DNA of 64,000 nucleotides from Lachnospiraceae bacterium (GCA_910576125.1 CAJTHM010000009.1:62001-126000); one strand, 5' to 3'. Positions 32,898-41,877 are shown, counted from the stretch's first letter. Numbers and translations are program-made. The notes: generated by a model not told the origin, from the sequence alone.

Positions 32898-32933
32898 ATG
32901 TTGGTATTCAGATGCGGAAGAATGCGTAAATAG
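32898..32933 (+). CDS. Putative 11-residue leader peptide
   Basis: ATG 32898 opens MLVFRCGRMRK and stops at TAG 32931, with ACGAGG eight bases before it. It sits about 20 nt after the likely transcription start and 32 nt before a terminator-like hairpin. Short leader peptides followed by terminators regulate several antibiotic-resistance ABC genes by ribosome stalling; that role is inferred from layout. Confidence 0.45.
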   Translation: MLVFRCGRMRK

Positions 32934-32965
32934 AGATTGCGCAGACAAGGACATGGAAAAGGACG

Positions 32966-32996
32966 CCGGGCTGTCTGAGCCGGGAGGTTTCTTTTT
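32966..32996 (+). terminator. Leader terminator/attenuator before the ABC exporter pair
   Basis: CCGGGCT and AGCCGG form a GC stem with one bulged base and a small loop, followed by GAGGTTTCTTTTT. CAGACA at 32942-32947 is complementary to TGTCTG at 32972-32977, which is in the loop and arm of the terminator, so a competing fold is available. 33000-33117 has no other clear gene. Confidence 0.55.
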
Positions 32997-33117
32997 GTAT
33001 GTCTTTTTTCTTCCCCATCGGCCAACAGACAGTATCTGAGGATCCATATGGATTCTGATTTACGTGGCGTTTTCAGGCGTGCTGGTGGGAATCGTGTAAA
33101 ATCAGAAAGGAATTCAT

Positions 33118-35046
33118 ATGGACAGAAATAAGAAAAATCGCGCAGGAATGGATGGAATGAAGTTCCTGCATCATCAAATGTGCCAATATAAATGGTACAG
33201 CGTCGCGCTGCCATATTTGGCAGGTCTGTCACAGGTTTCCCAGTCCCTTTTGACTCTGCTGCTGCCCAAATTCGTGCTGGACGCCGTCCAGGGCGGAATG
33301 GCGTTTCAGGCGTTTCTGGCGGATACAGCCCTCCTGGGCACAGGGCTGCTGGCCGTCACTGTCCTGAATCTGGTCAGCCACAATGAAATCGAAAAATGCT
33401 CCCGGACTTTCCTGCACCGCAGGCTGAATTCCCTGTGGGAGACAAAGATGCTCCGGCTAAGGTTTGGCGTCTTTGTCTCAAAACAGGGGAAAATCGCCAT
33501 GGAAAAAGCCAGACAGGCTATCAGCAGCCCCAACCGGGGCGTGGTGGAGTTCATGAAGCGGGAGACCGTGCTGCTGGAGACGGGAGCGGGGCTGGCCGTC
33601 TACTGTGCCATCGTGGGGACGCTCCACCCGGCGATTCTGGCATTCCTGGGGGTGTTCTTCCTGACAGAGCTGGTCTGTGGTCTCCGGATAGAGGAGAAGA
33701 AGCAGGGCTTCAAAGAGGAAAAGGCAAAAGCGGACAGACGGCTCAACTATATCGCCTATGGCACGAAAGGCATGAAAGAGGCCAAGGATATCCGCATGTT
33801 CTCCATGAGCGGCATGCTCAGAGAGATTACGGAGGAAGTGATTCGGGGCAAAAGCCGGATATCCGTCAAAGTACAGAGATGGCAGTTCCTCCGCTTAGGC
33901 ATAACGGCGCTTCTGATCTTTGTCAGGGACGGGCTGGCCTATCTGTTCCTGATTGGCCGGTATCTGGACGGCGGTATGTCGATAGGGGATTTTTCCCTGT
34001 ATTTCTCGGCAATCGCAGGAATCGGCATGTGGCTTGGGCAATTGGCCGGGGCAGTGTCGGGATTTCGGGAGACCGGGAACTATGTGCGGGATTTTTACGA
34101 GTTCATGGAGCTTGCGGAGGATGAGGGACTGCAGGGGACACGCCCGGAAAAAGCCACCGAGACTGGGGAGGCCGTGTCCTTTGTGCTGGAAAATGTCTCC
34201 TTTTCCTATCGGATGCAGGAGGAGGGAAAGGAATGGGAAGTCCCGATTTTCCGAAACCTGAATCTGGAGATTCGGGCGGGGGAACGCCTGGCGGTGGTAG
34301 GCAGAAACGGCGCCGGGAAGTCCACGCTGGTGAAGCTGCTGTGCGGCCTGCTTGAGCCGCATGAGGGGCGGATTCTCATGGATGGCCGGGATATCCGGAC
34401 CATTCCCGGGGCAGAGCTCTACGGAAAGTTTGCCGCGGTGTTCCAGCATTCCCGGATTCTGCCGATCACCGTGGCGGAGAATGTGATGCTGGACATAAGA
34501 GAGCGGCAGGACAGGGCTGCCATGTGGGATAAGCTGCGCCAGGCCGGGCTGGAGGAAAAAGTGAAATCCTTTCCGGCGGGAGAGGAGACCTGCCTGGTGA
34601 GGCAGATTTCCCAGGATGGAGCGGACTTGTCCGGCGGGCAGGAGCAGAGGCTGCTCCTGGCCAGGGCATTGTACAAAGACGCGCCTGTGCTGCTGCTGGA
34701 TGAGCCCACGGCGGCGCTGGATCCCATTGCGGAGAGCGGGATTTATCAGAAATACGGAGAGCTGACTGCGGGGAAGACTTCGGTCTTCGTCTCCCACAGG
34801 CTTGCTTCCACGAGATTCTGCGACAGGATTCTGTTCCTGGAAGAGGGGAGGATCGCGGAGAGCGGCAGCCACGAGGAGCTGATGGCAAAAGACGGAAAGT
34901 ACGCGGATATGTTCCGGGTGCAGAGCCGGTATTATAGGAAGCAAGAGCGGCTTCCATTTAGGAAGCAAGAACAGCTTCCTGTAATCGAATGCGGCGCAAA
35001 GGACGCGCCTTTTATCAGAAGCGAAGAGGGAGGAGAGGGCAGATGA
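33118..35046 (+). CDS. ABC exporter half-transporter 1
   Basis: 642 residues: a membrane domain (~20-320) and an ATPase domain (~350-600) with Walker A VVGRNGAGKSTLVK, signature LSGGQEQRL, Walker B VLLLDEPTAALD and the H-loop VFVSHRLA. All catalytic residues are intact. It overlaps the next ABC gene by ATGA (35043-35046), so the two almost certainly form a heterodimeric exporter. The C-terminal tail has an 8-residue repeat (RKQERLPF/RKQEQLPV). Regulation by the upstream leader is suggested by a peptide and a terminator. The substrate is unknown; drug or peptide export fits the layout. Confidence 0.9.
   Translation: MDRNKKNRAGMDGMKFLHHQMCQYKWYSVALPYLAGLSQVSQSLLTLLLPKFVLDAVQGGMAFQAFLADTALLGTGLLAVTVLNLVSHNEIEKCSRTFLHRRLNSLWETKMLRLRFGVFVSKQGKIAMEKARQAISSPNRGVVEFMKRETVLLETGAGLAVYCAIVGTLHPAILAFLGVFFLTELVCGLRIEEKKQGFKEEKAKADRRLNYIAYGTKGMKEAKDIRMFSMSGMLREITEEVIRGKSRISVKVQRWQFLRLGITALLIFVRDGLAYLFLIGRYLDGGMSIGDFSLYFSAIAGIGMWLGQLAGAVSGFRETGNYVRDFYEFMELAEDEGLQGTRPEKATETGEAVSFVLENVSFSYRMQEEGKEWEVPIFRNLNLEIRAGERLAVVGRNGAGKSTLVKLLCGLLEPHEGRILMDGRDIRTIPGAELYGKFAAVFQHSRILPITVAENVMLDIRERQDRAAMWDKLRQAGLEEKVKSFPAGEETCLVRQISQDGADLSGGQEQRLLLARALYKDAPVLLLDEPTAALDPIAESGIYQKYGELTAGKTSVFVSHRLASTRFCDRILFLEEGRIAESGSHEELMAKDGKYADMFRVQSRYYRKQERLPFRKQEQLPVIECGAKDAPFIRSEEGGEGR
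34936..34979 (+). repeat. 24-bp tandem repeat with hairpins in the tail of ABC gene 1
   Basis: AGGAAGCAAGAGCGGCTTCC (34936-34955) and AGGAAGCAAGAACAGCTTCC (34960-34979) are 24 bp apart, and each can fold GGAAGC with GCTTCC. The repeat is in frame (8 codons). Confidence 0.75.
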
Positions 35047-36980
35047 AGAAAAACGGTAGGACACTGAGGCAGGACATGACGATTGTCCGGCGGGGCATAA
35101 GGGAATTCGGCCGCATTCTGCAGGGACAGATGACGCATGTGCTGATTAGAAGTATATTGATAGCCGGAATTCCGTTCATCGAGACGGCGGTGGCCGCATA
35201 CATTTTGAATGAACTGACAGGGAGCCGGGACAGGGCCAGGCTGTTCCTGTTCTGCATCCTGGGCACCGGGCTGCTGTTTGCCTTGTCTGTCTGGAGAAAT
35301 TTTGAGGAATGCCGTATCGAGGCGGGATATGAGAGGCTGTTTGCCTCCCATGAGATCGGCCTGACGAATAAATCCTATTTCCTGCCTTATGAACTGCTGG
35401 AGCAGGACAGCACCAGGCGGCTTCGGGACGAGGTGTCCGGCAGCATCAGCCTGTCCGGGGCGGGGATGGCGAGCCTGTACTGGGACATGGATGTGCTCTG
35501 GACGAATCTCCTTTCGGCGGGAATCGGAGTTGCCCTTTCCGGTGTTCTCTTTTGCAGGATGATACTTGCGGGGAGCGCGGAGGCGGCCGGGGGCACGGCG
35601 CTGATGATTCTGTGCATCGGGGCGCTGGTGGCCGCGGGTTCTTTTCTGTCCGGCAAGATGACGGGAAAACGGTTCGACGTGACATTCGCGCTGTTCCGGA
35701 AAGGGGCCCGGTATGCCAGATATGGGGATTATTACCATATCTCCTATCTGCCGGACGAGGACGCGGCCATGGATGCCAGGATTTACAGGCAGGAGAGCCT
35801 GATTGTGTCCCAGTGTCAGTCGAAATGCTTTGAACATCTGGCGGCCGGGGCGGAGCGGGAGTACAATGCCGTGAACCGTTATGACGGCGTAAAGCTTGGC
35901 TGTTCCGTCATCTGCGGCTGCATTGTGTATCTCCTAATCGGGCGCAAGGCCATGGAGGGGATTATAGGGTGCGGGAGCATTGTGCTGCTGTACGCAACAG
36001 TGACGCGGATGATTGAGGCCATCGCCAGGACAGCGGAGATTGTGACGGATCTGCGGAATAATAATGAGCATCTGCTGCGGTATTTCCGATATATGGACCT
36101 GCCCGAGGAGCGGACGGAAGCGGCGCGGATGGCCGGGACGCGGGAGGAAAGGGGGCAGAATGCCGGAGCGGAAAATGCGTTTCCCATGGGGCAGCAGCCT
36201 GTCCGGCCCATACCGGCGGAGTGCGCTGAGGAATGGGATATCGTTTTTGAGAATGTCAGTTTCCGATATCCCGAAAGTGACGTTTATGCCCTGAAGAATG
36301 TGAACCTGAGGCTGCGCGCAAAGGAAAAGACTGTGGTCGTGGGTGAAAACGGCTCAGGGAAGACCACGCTGATCAAGCTGCTCTGCAGGCTGTACCGGCC
36401 CACGGGGGGGAGGATCCTGTTTGGGGGCAGGGATATCTGGGAATACCCCTGTGAAGAATATCAGAGCCGGTTTGCAACGGTTTTTCAGGACTTTTCCCTG
36501 TTCGCCTTTTCCGTTGCGGAAAATGTGGCCGGTTCACGGGAATATGACGGGGAGAGAGTGAGGGCTGCGCTTGTGAAAGCGGGGCTATGGGAGCGTGTGG
36601 CCGGATATGCGGAGGGAATCCGGCAGCCCCTGTTCCATGACTTTGACGAGGGAGGGGCGGATATCAGCGGCGGAGAGGCCCAGAAGCTGGCCATAGCCAG
36701 AGCCATATACAAGGACGCGCAGGTCATGGTGCTGGATGAGCCCACTGCGGCACTGGACCCTTACGCGGAGTACGAGGTGTATGAGAATTTCGGGAAACTG
36801 ACCCGGGGCAAGACCGTGCTGTTCGTCAGCCACAGGCTTTCTTCCTGTCGGATGTGCGACAGAATTGTAGTCATACATCAGGGGGAGATGGTCCAGTGCG
36901 GGACCCATGAGGAACTGCTGGCAAAACAGGGCGGAAAATACAGCGAACTGTGGAATGCCCAGGCGCAGTACTACAGATAA
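35043..36980 (+). CDS. ABC exporter half-transporter 2
   Basis: 645 residues; ATG 35043 overlaps the previous stop and has GGAGGAGAGGGCAG before it. Membrane domain (~25-330), then a variable linker (~365-400, containing TREERGQNAGAENAF), then the ATPase domain with Walker A VVGENGSGKTTLIK, signature ISGGEAQKLAIARA, Walker B VMVLDEPTAALDP and H-loop LFVSHRLS. Both nucleotide sites of the pair look competent. It forms the partner of the preceding protein. No dedicated immunity, peptide precursor or regulator gene is seen beside it. Confidence 0.9.
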   Translation: MKKNGRTLRQDMTIVRRGIREFGRILQGQMTHVLIRSILIAGIPFIETAVAAYILNELTGSRDRARLFLFCILGTGLLFALSVWRNFEECRIEAGYERLFASHEIGLTNKSYFLPYELLEQDSTRRLRDEVSGSISLSGAGMASLYWDMDVLWTNLLSAGIGVALSGVLFCRMILAGSAEAAGGTALMILCIGALVAAGSFLSGKMTGKRFDVTFALFRKGARYARYGDYYHISYLPDEDAAMDARIYRQESLIVSQCQSKCFEHLAAGAEREYNAVNRYDGVKLGCSVICGCIVYLLIGRKAMEGIIGCGSIVLLYATVTRMIEAIARTAEIVTDLRNNNEHLLRYFRYMDLPEERTEAARMAGTREERGQNAGAENAFPMGQQPVRPIPAECAEEWDIVFENVSFRYPESDVYALKNVNLRLRAKEKTVVVGENGSGKTTLIKLLCRLYRPTGGRILFGGRDIWEYPCEEYQSRFATVFQDFSLFAFSVAENVAGSREYDGERVRAALVKAGLWERVAGYAEGIRQPLFHDFDEGGADISGGEAQKLAIARAIYKDAQVMVLDEPTAALDPYAEYEVYENFGKLTRGKTVLFVSHRLSSCRMCDRIVVIHQGEMVQCGTHEELLAKQGGKYSELWNAQAQYYR

Positions 36981-37124
36981 GTGGAAGTATAGGAGGAGAT
37001 TACGGCGATTCGGCTTCTTCCGGCTTGTGCAGGGGACTTGGCTGTGATATCATGTCCTTGTATATCGGCAGGAAGAGGCCGGAGGGCCTGTGATGAAAAC
37101 GAATGCAATAAGGAGAGAGTGGAT

Positions 37125-38001
37125 ATGAAGATACAGCCGGACAATCCCCTGCTGTCCTACAGCGGGAGAATCGATTGGAATGACAGGAAAGCGCCCGTAT
37201 TTGTGTTCCCCTGTACCAGTGTGGCGGTGAGGTTCACCGGGAGGCTGCTGAGGGTGCATGTGCGGAACAGGAATGCGTATTGGGACAATTATCTGGGCTA
37301 TATCCTGGACGGAAAGCAGTATGCGGCGGAGCTTCTGAAAAACGGGGAATCCCTGCTGGAGATTCCTGTGGAGGGGGACGGAGAGCATGAGCTTTTGCTG
37401 TTCAAGCGGCAGGATTCCTGCCATGAAGTGACGTTTCTGGGGCTGGAAATAGGAGATGGCGAGAACCTGCTGTCCCCGCCTTTTAAGCCGGATAGGAAGA
37501 TGGAGGTATATGGGGATTCGGTTTCCGCGGGAGAGGTATCGGAGGCCGTGGAGTATGTGGGACAGCCGAATCCTGTGCACAATGGGCAGTATTCCAACAG
37601 CTGGTATTCCTATGCCTGGATGACGGCCAGAAAGCTGGATGCCCAGATTCATGACATTGCCCAGGGCGGAATCGCTCTGCCGGACGGGACAGGATGGTTC
37701 TTGGAGCCCGATGCCCTGGGGATGGAGAGCGTATGGGATAAAGTGCATTATAATCCGGAATTCGGTGCGGCTTCCCGGTGGGATTTCGGGGAGTATACGC
37801 CCCAGGTGGTGGTCGTGGCTATCGGGCAGAATGACGCCCACCCGGTGGATTATATGAAAGAGGACTATCAGGGCGCTCCCGCGGTGAAATGGCGGGCAGG
37901 CTACGGAGAGTTCCTGAGGAGACTTCGCGGGAAATATCCGGAGGCCCACATCGTCTGCTGCACGACGCTTCTGGGGCATGACGCCTCCTGGTGGTCATGC
38001 C
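37125..38001 (+). pseudogene. Truncated SGNH/CE2-like carbohydrate esterase
   Basis: The first ~292 residues resemble a two-domain CE2-type acetyl esterase: an N-terminal jelly-roll (~1-115, VFVFPCTSVAVRFTGRLLRVHV) and an SGNH domain with the nucleophile motif YGDSVSAGE and the Asn block VAIGQND. At about 38000 the sequence switches to the reverse complement of a Fic gene, so the C-terminal part with the expected catalytic His is gone; the frame then runs on to 38327 as nonsense. ATG 37125 is preceded by AAGGAGAGAGTGG. No signal peptide. The gene is probably inactive, created by a rearrangement. Confidence 0.75.
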
Positions 38002-38229
38002 TGCCCAGTTTTTGGCTCTCATATCTGAAAGTGTATGATGCATATCATTTACTATGTCGAAAGAATCAGAATACTCTATCGACAGGCCTCCTGATACATC
38101 CTCTTCCTTGTAGATGGAGACTGTCCTTGGCATACCTGCCCATTCAAAGAGATCCTGGAATATATACTCATGCATTTTCAGCAGATGTTCTGTGTGGTAA
38201 TTGCCGCTCAAAGCGTTTAACGCCAACAC
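38002..38229 (-). pseudogene. Fragment of a Fic-family toxin
   Basis: About 76 residues with the N-terminal part of a Fic fold: LSGNYHTEHLLKMHEYIFQD, LFEWAGMPRTVSIYKEEDV, IVNDMHHTLSDMRAKNWAGM. It is cut before the catalytic HxFxDGNGR motif, where it runs into the esterase fragment. Its usual N-terminal ~25 residues are also missing, and the only start is GTG right after an in-frame TAA. Not expected to AMPylate anything. Confidence 0.75.
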
Positions 38230-38232
38230 GCA

Positions 38233-38400
38233 TTAGCAGACTCCTTCATTTTGTATTTTTTGTCCAGAAAGCACTTGGCATCTTCCATGGTAATTTCTCC
38301 TTTTTTCTTTTTCAATATATTTTTTAAAGTCTTCCGTAGGCTCCAGACCGTCTACTTTAATCATTCCTATTGCATAATCCCATGCCTGTGAATTTGTCAT
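38233..38400 (-). pseudogene. Remnant of the Fic antitoxin (VbhA-like)
   Basis: 55 codons starting MTNSQAWDYAIGMIKVDGLEP, with AAAGGATG before the ATG. The first 33 residues look like the small antitoxin that blocks Fic proteins. After a run of six A (38308 region) the expected reading frame shifts by +1: in the other frame the text continues GEITMEDAKCFLDKKYKM. The annotated frame ends in TAA at 38233, directly before the Fic fragment. A decayed toxin-antitoxin pair. Confidence 0.6.
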
Positions 38401-38529
38401 AACGAACATCCTTTCTTATTCAGGGAATCTCCCAAAACATCATTGCGTTTCAGGTTTCAGTATATCATTTTCTGATATTCTATACCACTTGCATGTTCTG
38501 AATTTTTGATAAATTTTACTGCAGGCTCT

Positions 38530-39366
38530 TCATACATTCCCTACATATACATTTGCCAGGTACTGCCTTGCCGTCTCCGCCAGGCGGTATATCTGTTTTA
38601 CGTCTGTGGGCGCACGGTCTGCCATGCGGTACTGCGGGAAAAACCGGGTGATGTGGAGAGGAATCTCAGGATTCAAATCCGCAATCCAGCGGGCCTCCTC
38701 CGCCATCTCTTCCATGCTGTCGTTTTCACCGGGCACAATCAGGGTGGTGAGCTCCACATGGCAGCCTTTCGCGGCTCTCATAATGAAAGCTTTGACTGTG
38801 CCGAAATCGCCGCCCAGCATGCGGTAGTAATCCTCCCGGAACCCTTTCAGGTCAATGTTCATGGCGTCAATGTAGGGCAGCAGCTCTTCCAGCACTTCCA
38901 GGGAGGCTGTCCCATTGGTCACCAGTACATTGACCATGCCGTATTCCCTTACCAGCCTGGCGGTGTCCCGGACATACTCCCAGCCGGTCAGGGGCTCGTT
39001 GTAGGTATAGGCGATGCCGATGTTTCCGGCCCTTTTGCGCTCCTTCCACTCCAGGGCCATGTCCGCCAGCTGCCGGGGCGACACATACCTGGCTTCGGCC
39101 TCCGCGCTCCCTGCCATGGAAATCTCATGATTCTGGCAGAAAGGGCATCTCAAATTGCAGCCGTAGCTTCCCACGGACAGAATCAGGCTCCCCGGGCGGA
39201 AGTGCTTCAGCGGCTTTTTCTCGATAGGGTCTAAGGCCAGGGAAGTGATCTGGCCGTAATTGTCGCATCGGATGATGCCGTCCAGGTTTTTCCTGGCCCT
39301 GCACAGCCCGGTCTGGCCGGAGGACAGACTGCAGTGGTGCATACATACCTGACAAGTGGTTTTCAT
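38530..39366 (-). CDS. amrS: AmmeMemoRadiSam system radical SAM enzyme
   Basis: 278 residues. N-terminal Cys-rich part CQVCMHHCSLSSGQTGLCRARKN, radical-SAM motif GCNLRCPFCQNHEIS, YTYNEPLTGWEY and VTNGTASLE. This matches AmrS, which works with the AMMECR1- and MEMO-type proteins (fused here, 40351-41736) in an uncharacterised radical reaction. Two unknown genes lie between. It is last in the operon, followed by the Fic remnant. The upstream ribosome-binding site is weak (AGGTACC). Confidence 0.93.
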   Translation of the reverse strand: MKTTCQVCMHHCSLSSGQTGLCRARKNLDGIIRCDNYGQITSLALDPIEKKPLKHFRPGSLILSVGSYGCNLRCPFCQNHEISMAGSAEAEARYVSPRQLADMALEWKERKRAGNIGIAYTYNEPLTGWEYVRDTARLVREYGMVNVLVTNGTASLEVLEELLPYIDAMNIDLKGFREDYYRMLGGDFGTVKAFIMRAAKGCHVELTTLIVPGENDSMEEMAEEARWIADLNPEIPLHITRFFPQYRMADRAPTDVKQIYRLAETARQYLANVYVGNV

Positions 39367-39431
39367 GAATGAGGGTACCTGCCTTTCGGGAGAGCTGTCA
39401 GCTGGAATCGCGGTTTTGGGAAATGCTGCCG

Positions 39432-40046
39432 TTATTTATCTTTTGCCCTGGCGAAAAAATCATCGCAGAAGCGGTACCACTTTTCCACGTATTCTTTATG
39501 GCTGACTAACATCAAATCTTTCGGCGTGTGGACATTGCGTTTTCTTGCCTCTTCCACAAAACTGTAGACCCAATTATCGGCGGTTTCCGTCACGGCCCGG
39601 ACGCTTTGCCAGCCTTTCATGGCAGCGTAATAGAGCCGGGTATGGCCGTCCAGGGAAATGTACCGGTCCTGATGCGGCAGCACCTGGATGATGATGTCGT
39701 CGGGTTCCTGGATAAAGCTGCTGATGGCAGCAATTTTGTCTTCGTCCACATAGAACTGGGAGGGCTGAATCTGGTTCAGCTGCAATGTGAGAATCTGCCT
39801 TGCCGTAAATTCTTTCACGATACACCGATTTTCATCGTAAAACCGGGTGATATGGGGCGTATAGAAGCGGAAGTCCTCAATGATTGCCGGATAATTCTCA
39901 GGGTCTGCCCCTCGTATCACCGCCTCGCTGTGGGAAATGATTTCCACCTCATAAGGGACCTCGTCCGCAAGAAAGCAGCCGTGCTGGTAGAGGACATTTT
40001 GGGAAAAACGGTTGTCCTGATAGGTATCTATTCGCTTGATTGTCAT
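39432..40046 (-). CDS. ParB/sulfiredoxin-fold-like protein in the AmmeMemoRadiSam operon
   Basis: 204 residues, no membrane segment. Near residues 112-150 the stretch IIQVLPHQDRYISLDGHTRLYYAAMKGW resembles the ParB/Srx nuclease-like fold, where DGHxRLxAA supplies nucleotide or phosphate ligands. The remaining sequence is unfamiliar. ATG 40046 follows AAGGAGAATAGAA, whose DNA is the 3' end of the upstream gene. It stands between AmrB-A and AmrS in one orientation. Whether it acts in the same pathway is unknown; kinase-like or DNA-binding members of this fold exist. Confidence 0.65.
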   Translation of the reverse strand: MTIKRIDTYQDNRFSQNVLYQHGCFLADEVPYEVEIISHSEAVIRGADPENYPAIIEDFRFYTPHITRFYDENRCIVKEFTARQILTLQLNQIQPSQFYVDEDKIAAISSFIQEPDDIIIQVLPHQDRYISLDGHTRLYYAAMKGWQSVRAVTETADNWVYSFVEEARKRNVHTPKDLMLVSHKEYVEKWYRFCDDFFARAKDK

Positions 40047-40048
40047 TT

Positions 40049-40351
40049 CTATTCTCCTTGCCTTATAAAACTGTTGATTTTTGCCCGGACTTCCGCCACA
40101 TCCAGCACGTTGTCCTGAAGCTTTTGGCGGTAGAGACGGCGTTCGATGCCCGATACGTGGGTTTGGCAGGGAGAGCGTTCGAACCGCTTTTCGAAGCAGG
40201 AAAGATAGTCAGGAGAGGCTTCCGCGCTTCCATAGACGCCGATAATATACAGCCGTCTGATGATTTCCCCGTATGTGTTGTTGTGCATGAAGAAGTCCTG
40301 GCAGCGCGGCTTCTGGTGTTTGGATACAAACAAAACATTTTCAGGGGGCAT
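40049..40351 (-). CDS. Unknown protein in the AmmeMemoRadiSam operon
   Basis: 100 residues, starting MPPENVLFVSKHQ, with the ATG overlapping the stop codon of the AmrB-A gene (TAATG) and the stop two bases before the ATG of the ParB-like gene. This tight packing argues the frame is real rather than the overlapping alternative (40063-40338). Mixed charged sequence with four Cys, no recognised motif; HNNTYGEIIRRLYIIGVYG may be a helix. I do not recognise it. Confidence 0.6.
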   Translation of the reverse strand: MPPENVLFVSKHQKPRCQDFFMHNNTYGEIIRRLYIIGVYGSAEASPDYLSCFEKRFERSPCQTHVSGIERRLYRQKLQDNVLDVAEVRAKINSFIRQGE

Positions 40352-41736
40352 TAAGTATGCCGGACTACCTCGAACCGCTCCAGCGCTACGTCCTCATGCT
40401 CCCGGATGCCCGCTTTCTGCTTCGCGATGGCAATCTGCTGCTCCACGGTGTCCACGCCCTCCAGGTTGGGCAGCAGCAGTCCGCGCCTGCCGCCTTTTGT
40501 CACGATGACCCCGAAGCGTGCCACGTCCAGGTCATCGGGCGAGTCGATAGGCTCCGTGTCCCCCAGCACGTCCACGCTGATGGTGAGCCGGTCTGCCTCC
40601 CATTGCTCCACAGGGGAGAACCTTGGGTCTTCGGAACAGGCGCTGACTGCATTGTGCAGGATTTCTTCCGCCAGACAGCTGCGCACCGGCTGGATGGTGC
40701 CGATGCAGCCCCGCAGTTTTCCGTCTTCTTTTAGGGACACGAAAGCCCCGGCCCTGCCACGGTACAGCTCCTCCGGCAGTCCCTCCGGTACTTCCGGCTT
40801 TTTCCCGGTGCGTATATATTCTTCGATGGTGTGCCGGGCCAGCCGGACGTAAGCGTCCTCTTTTTCACGCTGAAGCCGGAGCTTTTCCCGCTCTTTTGTT
40901 TCATATTGCTCCTGAAAATTCCGCGCGGAATCCGTGCCGCCCGGGCGATAGATACAGATGCCGTAGCCCACGCCGAAAGGCCCCTCATAGGAGAGGCGTT
41001 CTGTCTTCACGGCCGTCCGGTCAAAGGCTCCGGCCATGATGGTGAAAGAGCGGTGGCCGCACTCCGCGGCTTTTTCGCAGAAATCCTCTGAAAATTCCAG
41101 CAGTTCCCCGAAAGCGCCCCGGCCCATCACATCCATGATTCTGGAATCATATTCCGGGCCTTCCTTCTGATACCCGTAAGGCCCGTCCTCTTTCAGCCTG
41201 TGGGACAAATCTCCGCTGGCGATGATTACGGTTTTCCTGTCCAGTGCCTCTGAGACTTCCCGGATGCACTGTCCCAACCGGTAATGGGCTATCAGAGGAA
41301 AGCCTGACAGGCCGATTCTTACCAGACGGTATTCCGTCCAATATTGATTTACGAAATACAGAGGAACCATGGTGCCGTGGTCCAGCTTCCGCTCCCGCTC
41401 GCCCAAAGTGCCGGCCTGTAAGCCTTTGGCCCCGGCCAGCGCCCCCAGATGCTCCACGAACGCCGTGTCGCAGGAGGCCTCCATGCGCACATGAAGTGCC
41501 CCGAACTGGCCGAAGTCGCCCTTTGCGCTTCTGCCCGGCGAGATGTGGAAATAATCCGCGTACATGGTCTGGTGGGGCGAGAGCAGCACGATGGTCTCCG
41601 GCTGTAGCCGTCCGATTTCCTCCGCCGCTTTCCTGTATGCGTTGATTGTGTCCTGAATTTCCCGTTCCTGTCCCCTGCCGATATCCGGTATGATAAGGGG
41701 CGGGTGAGGGACCATGAAGCCTGCCAGAATTCCCAT
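40351..41736 (-). CDS. Fused AmmeMemoRadiSam proteins B (MEMO) and A (AMMECR1)
   Basis: 461 residues. Residues ~1-265 are a MEMO/class III extradiol-dioxygenase-like domain: GFMVPHPPLIIPDIGRG, LLSPHQTMYADYF, HGTMVPLYFV and ASGDLSHRL provide the His/Asp metal site. Residues ~295-461 are AMMECR1: RLARHTIEEYIRTGKKP, GAFVSLKEDGKLRGCIGTIQP and RFSPVEQWE. The fusion occurs in many bacteria with AmrS. ATG 41736 is chosen because MGILAGFMVPHPP matches family starts. It is first in a minus operon that runs through two unknown genes to AmrS. Confidence 0.93.
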   Translation of the reverse strand: MGILAGFMVPHPPLIIPDIGRGQEREIQDTINAYRKAAEEIGRLQPETIVLLSPHQTMYADYFHISPGRSAKGDFGQFGALHVRMEASCDTAFVEHLGALAGAKGLQAGTLGERERKLDHGTMVPLYFVNQYWTEYRLVRIGLSGFPLIAHYRLGQCIREVSEALDRKTVIIASGDLSHRLKEDGPYGYQKEGPEYDSRIMDVMGRGAFGELLEFSEDFCEKAAECGHRSFTIMAGAFDRTAVKTERLSYEGPFGVGYGICIYRPGGTDSARNFQEQYETKEREKLRLQREKEDAYVRLARHTIEEYIRTGKKPEVPEGLPEELYRGRAGAFVSLKEDGKLRGCIGTIQPVRSCLAEEILHNAVSACSEDPRFSPVEQWEADRLTISVDVLGDTEPIDSPDDLDVARFGVIVTKGGRRGLLLPNLEGVDTVEQQIAIAKQKAGIREHEDVALERFEVVRHT

Positions 41737-41848
41737 GAATAAATTGTCCTTTCTGATACCTTTTTTAGAGTTCCAAAAGGGAGACGATGGTACCATAATA
41801 TTTTAACCCAAATACGGAAAAAACGCAATTAGGATTCATAAGGAACAG

Positions 41849-41877
41849 TTGCAAAGAGCGCTGTATTATTATATGAT
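41849..41877 (+). promoter_or_regulatory. Promoter for the serine hydrolase gene
   Basis: TTGCAA (41849-41854), 17-bp spacer, TATGAT (41872-41877), about 20 bp before the AGGAGGGATGAGG ribosome-binding site. Confidence 0.5.

Noticed and set aside
38308..38316. Programmed frameshift at the A-run in the antitoxin
   Set aside because: The shift needed is +1, not the -1 of an A AAA AAG slip site, and the downstream Fic is broken; ordinary decay is simpler.
37125..38327. Treating the esterase frame to 38327 as one intact 400-residue protein
   Set aside because: After about 38000 the sequence is the reverse complement of Fic coding DNA; the tail is not esterase sequence.
40063..40338. Alternative frame within the 40049-40351 gene
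   Set aside because: Ser/Thr/Arg-rich shadow; the chosen frame fits the TAATG overlap and the downstream start.
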